From Hygrophila difformis (Eukaryota > Streptophyta > Magnoliopsida > Lamiales > Acanthaceae), in contig JAOANR010000015.1 of the NCBI GenBank assembly GCA_030278955.1, forward strand, positions 19,749,073 through 19,813,072: a stretch of 64,000 bases of DNA, given 5' to 3'. This document shows, one piece after another, positions 55,645 to 64,000 of the stretch; the stretch's first letter is position 1, and each line of letters starts with the position of its first letter. A model generated the notes under the pieces. It searched no databases and was not told where the DNA came from. It saw only the letters and a program-made list of their open reading frames with translations. Made by a program: the position numbers and the translations under genes.

Positions 55645-57890
55645 ATGAACAGAGAATGCGCTTCTTTGTCAAGACCACCACAGTTTGATGGCACGAATTA
55701 CAGATATTGGAGAACTCGGATGAAGATCCACCTTATGGCACTTGGAGATGAAGTTTGGGACGCAGTCGAGACAGCCTGGCAACCACCCACTCGACCACGA
55801 GCTACAGCTGAAGGTTCTACAGAACCACCTGGTAGTCGACCAGCAACCAAGGCTGAATACACTCAAGCTGAAAAAGACGCCAAGAAAGGGAATTATACGG
55901 CCCTAAATGCGATTTTTAGCGCCATGGACGAAACGCAGTTCCAGCTAGTCACAAACCACACACTGGCTCATGACGCTTGGAGGACTCTAGAGGTTATGTA
56001 TGAGGGTTCTGAGGATGTTCGAGCTACCAAGCTACAGCGAGTTGAAACAATGTTCGAGAACTTGAAGATGAACAAGGACGAATCGATCTCAACCTATTAC
56101 GGAAGGTTTAAAGACATCGTAAATCAAGCCTCTATTCCTTAGGATTAATTTATGATAATAAAAAATTAGTTCGAAAGATGTTGAGGACTCTCACCAAGAA
56201 GTATGCTCCGAAGGTTGCTACATTGGAAGAATTGGATAAGTTGAACACTATTACCTTGGATGGTCTAGTAGGAATTCTTCAAACTTATGAAATGAACCAC
56301 CTTGAAGAAGAATCGTCAAGGAACATTGCCCTCAATGTGGAAGAAGAAGATTCTGGAAACTCTTCTGAAGATGATATATCTTACATTTCCAGAAAAGTTG
56401 CAAAGATGTTGCAAGACAGACGTGCAAAGCAGTTCTACAAACAACAAGGTCGTAGTTCCAACGCTGTTCAGACGACGGACAAACAACCTCGCAGAGATTT
56501 CAAAAGAAAGGACAGCAGCAAAGTTGATCGTTCCAACAATAACAAGAAAGACTATGACAAGCCGGACAAGTTTTCCTCGGTGATCTGTTATGAATGTGGA
56601 GGCAAAGGACATGTTCGATCTGAATGTGCCACTACCAAAAGGAAGGAAATGAGAGAAAAGAAGGCACTGCAGGCTACTCTAGGTGATCAGGACGATGACA
56701 GAACCACTGAAGCACAGATTTCAGATTCTGATGAAGTCGTTGCATTCACTCTAAGAGAAACCAGTCCTACTATAAAACGTATTGTCAAGTCAATATGTTT
56801 TTCATCTAACAATAATGCTTATGATTCAGGTGAAAGCGATGATGAGTATGATCAACTACTTGCGGACTACAATGAGCTCAAAGAGGATTTCGAGGTTGCT
56901 GTTCAGGAAAACAAGAAGTTGTTAGGACAACTGGCAGACGTCGGAATTGCTTATGATCTTGAGGTTGAAAAGAATGAAGACTTGCAAAAGGCGAACAATA
57001 CTCTTAAAGACAGAATTCATGTTATGGAGAAAGAGCTTGATGATCTCAAAGCAAAGAACAATGAACTTCAAAAGGTATCTAAAGGTAAAAATCAACTTGA
57101 TGAAGTTTTATCTTTGGGAAAACGTGTTGGAGATCAAACAGATTTAGGTTATAAGAAGCAAAGCACACCTAGCAAAACAAAGTTTACAAGTGGAGGTTTC
57201 CTCACTTCAACTACTGAAGCACCACCTGAAGAGTTCGTTGGAGAGTCGTCCAAACGACGGAAAGATTGCCTGTACTGCAATTTGCCTGGACACACCGCTG
57301 AAACATGCATGCGGATTCTAAGAGATCTCATGAATGGTAGACCAGTCGTATGGCCTGATCAAGAGCTTCGAAAGAAATTCAAAATGCAGAAGGCATGGAT
57401 ACCTAAAGGTAAAACTAACAAAAAGGATTCTGCTTGTTTTGTAGTTATTTCGGTGCAGGAACAACATCGAAACGAAAAATGGTATTTTGATTCGGGATGT
57501 TCAAGGCATATGACGGGAAAGAAAGAAGTTCTAAAGGACTTTACTGAGAAGGATTGTGGAGCCGTCATGTATGGTGATGGTACTCGAAGCAAAATTGCGG
57601 GTTATGGTAAATCTAAGGATAATACTCTTTCTAAACTTTCTAGAATTTACCATGTACATGGTCTTACTACTAATCTTATCTCAATTAGTCAACTTTGTGA
57701 TGAAGATTTAGTGGTTAAGTTTACTAAACACACATGCATAGTATATAATGATCAAAAGGGGATTATCATGATGGGAGGTCGTAGCAAGAATAATTGTTAC
57801 ATCTTAAAGGATGACATTCCACGGGTTCTACTGACTAAAGATGATCAGACTACTCTATGGCACAAGCGACTTGGACACCTCAATTTTTAG
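55645..57890 (+). pseudogene. Copia gag and protease, broken
   Basis: The start MNRECASLSRPPQFDGTNY leads into a UBN2-type gag capsid domain (WRTRMKIHLMALGDEVW, YYGRFKDIVNQAS). A one-base shift near 56130 moves to the frame of LIYDNKKLVRKMLRTL. Then come the zinc knuckles CYECGGKGHVRSEC (about 56586) and CLYCNLPGHTAETC (about 57268), a coiled-coil-like charged region (about 56840-57110), the aspartic protease motif WYFDSGCSRHMTG (about 57480) and the pre-integrase LWHKRLGHLNF. TAG at 57888 interrupts the frame. Confidence 0.9.
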
Positions 57891-59527
57891 TCACTACATA
57901 AGCTGAGTAATTCGAATGCTGTCCGCGGGTTGCCGCAACTACAGAAGAATGACCAAACCATCTGCAGAGATTGCGCCAAAGGAAAGCAAACCAGATCAGA
58001 CATAAGAAGATTGATGACATTAAAACAAAAGAATGCCTCGACCTGATTCACATGGATCTTATGGGTCCAACCGAAGTGGAGAGCTTAAATGGTAAAAGGT
58101 ACATTTTAGTATGTGTTGATGATTTCTCTAGATATTGTTGGGTTTTCTTTCTTAGGTCAAAAGATGAGACTTTTGAGTACTTTGAGGCTCTGAGTAAAAG
58201 ACTCATGAATGAGAAGCAAAGGAAGATTGCACGAATCCGAACCGATCATGGCAAGGAATTCGAGAATCAGTCGTTCGATCGTTATTGCGACGACAATGGA
58301 ATTACACATGAGTACTCAGCCACCAAAACACCACAGCAAAATGGTGTTGCTGAAAGGAAGAACCGAACATTGCAAGAGATGGCCAGATCAATGCTTCACA
58401 CCAGTTCAATGAGCAAAAGATTTTGGGCGGAAGCTATTAACACTGCCTGTCACATCATCAACCGAGTGTTGTTGAGATCACACTCCAACTGTACACCTTA
58501 CCAACTTTGGAACGGTAAAACTCCCACGGTAAAATACTTTCATGTTTTTGGCTGCAAATGTTATGTTTTAAATGATAGAAATCAACTGCATAAATTTGAT
58601 TATAAATCTTTGGATGGATATTTCATTGGTTATTCTAACAATTCTAAAGCATATTGGGTCTATCTTACTAGTGATAAGAAGGTTATAGAATCTACTAATG
58701 TTCTCTTTGAGGATCTTGATCTTTTAGAAAACAATGTAGACGATGATGAGTTACCTCTTACTCAAAATCATGAGAATGCTAATGGTGTTGAGCAATCTGT
58801 CATTGAAGAAGAACATGCTAGTCCTAATGTTCCAGATAAAGGCCCTGATAAAGATTCTGAACCAGAAAAGGATGCTGATACAGACACTGTTGTCGAGACT
58901 ACGACAGAACCACCCTCTGAAGTTCAGAACAACAGAAAAGGATCTAGAGTGCATAAACATCATTCAACTCAGGATATTATTGGAGATCCACAAGGTCAGA
59001 GACAGACTAGGCATAAAGAGATTAATTTCAAGGATCTAGCAAGCTATAATTGTTTTGTTTCTATGGTTGAGCCAAAGAATACCTCTGAGGCGTTGAAAGA
59101 TGAGTACTGGATTGCTGCAATGCAAGACGAGCTACTGCAATTTGAGAGGAATGCTGTCTGGGAGTTGACAGAACCACCACAGAATGCCAACATTATTGGA
59201 ACCAAATGGGTTTACAAGAATAAGACGGATGAGAAAGGCAATATCATAAGGAATAAAGCAAGGCTAGTAGCACGAGGTTATACCCAAATTGAAGGTTTGG
59301 ATTATGGCGAAACATTTGCTCCTGTGGCAAGGATGGAAGCCGTAAGGATACTACTTGCATTAGCATGCTCTTTGAATTTGAAGCTGTACCAAATGGATAT
59401 TAAAACAGCCTTCCTTAATGGCAAAATCAAGGAAGAGATCTATGTTGCACAACCGATTGGATTTGAAGACCCGAAGTATCCAAATCATGTTTATCGAGTC
59501 AAAGGCGCTTTATATGGATTGAAATAG
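57891..59527 (+). pseudogene. Copia integrase and reverse transcriptase N-terminal part, broken
   Basis: After a frameshift near 57985 the long frame from 57971 gives the integrase core with its D-D-E residues in HMDLMGPTEVE, IRTDHGKEFENQS and QQNGVAERKNRTLQE. The reverse transcriptase follows: WELTEPPQNANIIGTKWVYK, KARLVARGYTQIEGLDYGET, FAPVARMEAVRILLALA, YQMDIKTAFLNGKIKEEIYV. A CAG-to-TAG change at 59525, in the conserved GLKQAPRAW motif, ends the frame. Confidence 0.93.
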
Positions 59528-60595
59528 GCACCCAGAGCCTGGTATGAGAGATTGTCTAAGTATTTGGTGGACAATGGATTTAAGAGAGGAAATGCAGACA
59601 AGACGTTGTTCGTGAAGCGTCAGAACGACCACTTAACGATAGCTCAAGTGTATGTTGACGACATTATTTTTGGATCTACTTCAGTCAAACTCAGAAAGGA
59701 ATTTATGGATGCTATGAAATCAGAGTTTGAGATGTCTATGATGGGAGAATTACACTACTTGTTGGGATTACAGGTTAAGCAAGAAGATGATGGTATTTTT
59801 CTATGTCAGGAGAAGTATGCAAGGAATATGTTGAAAAAGTTTGACATGGTTGATTGCAAGGTAGTCAGAACTCCACTAGGACAACAGGAGAAACTGAGCA
59901 AAGATGAGAATGGAAAATCAGTGGATCAAAAGACTTATAGGAGCATCATTGGAAGTCTACTGTACCTTACCGCAACAAGACCAGATATTTCATTTAGTGT
60001 AGGTGTATGTGCAAGGTTCCAATCCGATCCTAAGGAGTCTCATATGAAAGCAATAAAGCGGATCATGAGATATGTTAAAGGGACAATGAATATTGGAATT
60101 TGGTTTTCAAAGAGGTCATCACTTGACTTGATTGGATTTACAGATTCTGATTGGGCAGGTTGTTGCGACGACATGAGATCTACCACTGGCGGCTGCTTCT
60201 ACTTGGGAAATAATCTAGTAAGCTGGTATTCCAGAAAGCAAAATATCGTAGCTCTATCAACAGCCGAGGCAGAGTATATTGCTGCCACATGTTGCTGTTC
60301 ACAACTTCTTTGGATGAAGCAACTACTCGAGGACTACGGTATTCATAAGGATAATTTTTTAGTTTTCTGTGATAATACTAGTGCAATAAATATTTCTAAA
60401 AATCATGTTTTACATAGTAGGAGTAAGCATATTGATATTCGTTATCATTTTATTAGAGACCTTGTAGAGGATAATGTTTGCAGGATTGAGCATATAGCGT
60501 CGTTGGAACAACGGGCGGACATCCTAACAAAAGCTTTAGATGGAGATAAATTTGAAGGCCTAAGAAGCACCTTGGGTCTTTCCTACCACAATTAA
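59528..60595 (+). pseudogene. Copia reverse transcriptase C-terminal part and RNase H
   Basis: Directly after the TAG the same frame continues APRAWYERLSKYLVDNGF and holds the catalytic YVDDIIFGS. Then come ELHYLLGLQVKQ, GSLLYLTATRPDISFSVG, and RNase H with FTDSDWAGC, STTGGCFYLG, STAEAEYIAA and HSRSKHIDIRYHFIRD, ending at TAA 60593-60595. All key catalytic residues are present; only the upstream stop separates it from the rest of pol. Confidence 0.93.
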
Positions 60596-60639
60596 AATAC
60601 TTAGTAGATCGGGCCTGAATGTTTTTAGTGTATATGTAT

Positions 60640-61200
60640 CATTTTTGCAGGCCAAATTCAAATTTGAATGGAGACAAGCCTATCCGGAAGACCATCATTA
60701 CGCACGGCAGTCTAGGTGACGTCATAGCTGCAGCTGTAACCGCTGCACGCCATCAGTCACGTCTCACGTCCTCAAAAACTGCCGAACACCCCTTCAACTT
60801 CCGGCTACCTCCTCCATTTAAAGGTCATATTACTCTCCTCTTCAATTCAAATTTTCCCTCACATTTTTGAATTTGAAGCTTTGCAGAAAATTCAAAAATG
60901 GCGAACGTTTCCGACCCCGATGCTCCTCATGTAACACCTGAATTTTCAAAATCACCAAAGTTGGGAATTGGGATGCTACTACCACATCGCCAATTAAACC
61001 CGACACTAACCCAACTGAGAGATGCTAAAGCTAGTTGTTCCATATCAAATATTTTAAAAACATGCATAGGGATCTATTTAAATGAAAATATAAATACGAA
61101 GGAGCGTGAAAAACGAATCACATAGTTCAAAACGGAAGAGGTTCCGGTCCTGATTCAGGAAGGAACTGAAGGTCTGAATGTGCATAATTTCATGCTGTAT
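60640..61200 (+). other. Post-pol open region of the Copia element
   Basis: Two short frames (60619-60870 and 60898-61125, the latter starting MANVSDPDAPHVTPEF) follow pol within the element, and a readable stretch (TEEVPVLIQEGTEGLNVHNF) continues after the stop. Some plant Copia lineages carry an extra frame here, but I recognise no domain and do not assign a function. Confidence 0.35.
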
Positions 61201-61858
61201 AGTTAATGTGTGTGTTGGGGTGCCATTTAATTCATATACTTACCATTTAAATGTGATTTTAATTATTTAATTATTGTTTATTATTCAGTTATTAGACTCC
61301 ACTAATTATGGGACAAAATATAAATTAAATATCTCAAGGGTGGATTCCATGGATAATATTTTCAGAAACGATTTTTTTCCATAAACGATATTTTTGTTAG
61401 ATTTTTTTTTTTTTTTTGTCTAAGTATGATCGGTAAGAATATATCACTAATAAGGAAAAAAGAAAACCATTATCATTTAACTATTTGTATTTTCTGACGT
61501 TTTCTTCGTGTACTTTTTGATTTCATATGTGCTTTATTGTGTATTGAGAAATTTAAAAAATTAAATATTTCCTTTTAATAATCTTTTATTTGACTCAATT
61601 TCTGTGAAAAATTAAATTTGGATTTGCTTTTGCCTTCTATGGAAGGATTTTTCTTAAAAATTTACTTAGAACTGTTCTTATTCTCCTTTGATCGATACCT
61701 CTATTTTCTTTCTTGACAACATGTGCGGTATATATGTTGTATCTGATAAATGTTGTATCGAAATTTCAACATGCTATATTCATATAATAGCAAGCTACAT
61801 TGATATCATATTCCATAATATACTAGAAGTACATTAAATCGTGCTCCCGATTAAATAA
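61201..61858. other. AT-rich sequence, no gene seen
   Basis: No reading frame, repeat or element could be recognised in this stretch. Confidence 0.5.
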
Positions 61859-61860
61859 TA

Positions 61861-62050
61861 CTACCTCCGTCCCATTCCAAATGTCCTACTTACTATTTTT
61901 GGATGTCCCATTACAAATGTCTTCTTTCTATAAATAGAAATAATTTTCCCCTCCAACAACTATGTGGACCCCACCATATACTCACAAACCAACTTTACCT
62001 TAATTCCCGTGTCCAACAGTAACAAGACACTTGGGGTGGGACGGAGGGAG
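61861..62050. mobile_element. Stowaway-type MITE, distinct subfamily (190 bp)
   Basis: The ends CTACCTCCGTCCCATTCC and (reverse complement) CTCCCTCCGTCCCACCCC are flanked by TA (61859-61860, 62051-62052). The interior (AAATGTCTTCTTTCTA, CAACTATGTGGACCCCACC) differs from the common family of the window. Confidence 0.92.
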
Positions 62051-62052
62051 TA

Positions 62053-64000
62053 TTTAATAAACAATACGGAATGCTATATGACACGTGTTGAATTTAAATC
62101 AAACCATGCAACATAAGCCTCATTTCATGGGGGGTTCATTTTTCACTTGGAAATATATGTACCGCCTTTAATTATTCTCATGCTCTTTTGAATTAATATC
62201 ATGCTATGTGGAAGTAAATTCATGTTGTATAATTAATAAAATGCTTCTTTTCTTATATAAGATTATGGGTTGGTTTTATTTATATGAGTTAATAAAATTT
62301 ATTTATTGTGTTTAATTATTCTCATACCTTGTGGAATCAATATCATGCTATGTGAAAGTGGAATCATGCGGTGTGATATTATTAAAATGCTTGTTTTGTT
62401 TTTCAAGTTATGATTTTTTTTATTATTATTTTTTTATTTTTGCAAAATTGCTTGGAGGGTTGCCGACGGGGTGAACTCAAGAATAGGTATTGTCGGTAAC
62501 CTTTTTATTTTTGGGATGAAATAATGATACATAATTACATGCAATTAATGAGTAATTAGGGGAATTTATTTCTATTTTATTGCTATAGAAGTTATGTTAT
62601 GATTTTATATCTTAAATGTCTGAAGCATGTGAGCTCCTAAATCTAACAGGTTCAGAACTGACCTGAACATGGGGTTCAGGACCCTAACTCTATTGGTTCA
62701 AAACATAGCATAATCATTCAATAACAATAAGTGAGAAATAATTGTCTCACTGGGGTAATAATTATATCCACAGTCATGTAGCATACCTTATACAGAATAA
62801 CGTCGGTGCCTACGCATAATCCTAAAAGTAGGAATCATACGAGACTATTGACTCTTGCATATGGTCTAGCCCTTTAACAAATCATGAGCCGTTTCGGCAA
62901 AATTTAACCTGAAAATTCAACACTTGCATTCCAAATATACTTTGGCAAAATCTTAGATCAAATGAGGCACCATCATTCTCTAGCCTGTATAGGCTGTTAT
63001 GCAAAAGAACATGAGGCACTAGCTAGTACTGTTTTCGTATAAAAATTGCAGAAAAATCAAGGCTTCTCAAAAAAATCTGAAAATTTCAGGTTAAAACAAG
63101 TACCAAGATCTACAACCTTTATATTTTATGTTTTTCCAAATTCTGCCTTATAAGTTAAAGAAAAGGGAAGATTTTTACAGTGTGGGAAATATTTAACAGA
63201 AAATTCACTTTGAACAGTTTTGTAAAAACAAATCTCGTACCAAATCAATGATTCAAAAATTCTGAAAATTTTAACACGTATCCTAGACATATAGATCTAA
63301 TAATTGATTCATTCGAAATCCAAAAATCTGTCACAGCAACCAAAAACAGAGTTTGTTAGGTCTGAAAGCGAGACGATAATTCCACTCGATCCGATGTCCC
63401 ATTCGATTGTATTCGAATTTGAATCCAAATTTTGCTATCCGGGTATGTGTAATCTATTAAAAATTTAGACTATGCCTACACCAAAAACTCTATAAAAAAA
63501 TCCGTTAATTAGAAAAAATAAAAAATCCTACTTGGCATCTCTCGACTCCCGTCGCTCTAAACCTGCAATCGTCTTCTTCATCCAAATCATCCTATCTCCG
63601 CCGCGCCTGCCGTCCACCTCCTGCATAATTTTATTCTTTTGAAAGGCATAATATTTTTGCTAGGTGGTAGGGGGTTATGGTTGATGTTGTTATCTTTTGA
63701 TTTCTCTTAAAACAAAATCTTTAAAAATTAATTTTAAAAGTTATAAAATTATCTCACCATTTTATCAGTTAAAATCTGAATGCTTCATATATATGTCCTG
63801 TATCCATATCCCGAAATATTCGAATTTGTATTTGTATCCGTCATATTCGTATCCGATTCCGTATTCGGAAAATTATATGGGATATGATACGGAAAGAGGG
63901 TGTATATTAACCTACCTTAGCTTTTCTTGAGGGTTTGTACACAGATTGCACGCCCTTTCCTTACTTCAGATTGTGCAAGAATGTGTTGATTCTGAAAAGA
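62053..64000. other. Unassigned sequence to the right edge
   Basis: This is AT-rich sequence with no convincing coding region. 62640-63350 has the look of LTR or retrotransposon non-coding sequence, but no ends were found. Around 63800-63890 there are several ATTCGTATCCG-like words in both orientations, possibly the end of another DNA element that continues past the window. Confidence 0.4.

Larger units (their letters stand above)
55589..61200 (+). mobile_element. Copia retrotransposon, internal region, 3' end lost
   Basis: Primer-binding site, gag, protease, integrase, reverse transcriptase and RNase H follow in the Copia order (integrase before RT). Lesions are a frameshift at about 56130, TAG at 57888, a frameshift near 57985 and TAG at 59525. 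The coding sequence is otherwise well preserved, so inactivation was fairly recent. After 60595 a second open region follows, and recognisable element sequence fades near 61200 without a 3' LTR. Confidence 0.9.

Noticed and set aside
63540..63640. Possible exon in a locally GC-richer stretch near the right end
   Set aside because: No reading frame of useful length, splice context or recognisable domain was found.

Overview
The window looks like nuclear DNA from a flowering plant, most likely a eudicot. The evidence is a class XI myosin with many short GT-AG exons, an intronless P-class pentatricopeptide repeat (PPR) gene, a two-exon family-1 UDP-glycosyltransferase of the zeatin O-glucosyltransferase type, and a dense background of plant transposons (L1-like LINEs, Copia and Ty3/Gypsy elements, Stowaway-, Tourist-, hAT-, Mutator- and CACTA-type elements, Helitron ends and tRNA-derived SINEs). 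Base composition is AT-rich with many (TAA)n tracts. A 500-base run of N at 12709-13208 is an assembly gap.

Layout. 1-11.2 kb: a transposon-nest flank, then the motor domain of a class XI myosin on the minus strand (18 coding exons, all phases consistent, start codon alone in exon 1). The neck, coiled coil and tail are not visible and lie beyond the left edge or are lost. 11.6-13.2 kb: 5' LTR and decayed gag of a Copia element running into the gap. 13.2-17.0 kb: inverted-repeat elements, an LTR remnant on the minus strand, and a three-level nest (foldback element > Stowaway-like element > SINE). 17.0-22.1 kb: a duplicated PPR locus, a truncated frameshifted copy (17.4-18.0 kb) and an intact 485-codon gene (20.6-22.1 kb), separated by MITEs and an LTR-like stretch. 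22.3-31.2 kb: a Helitron-like copy, a 5'-truncated LINE with an 18-bp target-site duplication (TSD), an hAT-type element with an 8-bp TSD, a SINE, and a Tourist-like element carrying a minisatellite. 31.8-33.7 kb: the glycosyltransferase gene on the minus strand. 33.9-40.1 kb: a Stowaway MITE, a Tourist-like element holding a Helitron-like and a Mutator-like element, and an inverted-repeat element split by a 3.0-kb solo LTR with a 5-bp TSD. 40.1-45.5 kb: a Helitron 3' end, a LINE tail, and a 3.5-kb element with GGCCCGG subterminal repeats, a 0.5-kb pyrimidine tract and several (TAA)n arrays. 45.5-52.9 kb: a full-length but decayed LINE split by a 1443-bp CACTA element that left a perfect 3-bp TSD. 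53-54.8 kb: MITE, and a SINE split by a LINE fragment with an unusually long duplication. 55-61.2 kb: a Copia element with gag-pol disabled by two frameshifts and two nonsense codons. 61.2-64 kb: one MITE and unassigned AT-rich sequence.

Only three host genes are supported: the myosin (actin-based organelle transport, partial), the PPR protein (organelle RNA metabolism) and the glycosyltransferase (cytosolic small-molecule glucosylation). They show no sign of acting together. Apart from these genes, the sequence I could assign is mostly transposable elements, and several insertions can be ordered in time from clean target-site duplications. I found no convincing new multi-gene system. The most unusual items are the 41.9-45.5 kb element, the minisatellite-bearing Tourist-like element, the repeated GCGTA/ACGCTAGC motif at 14.5 kb, and the ~117-bp duplication flanking a LINE.
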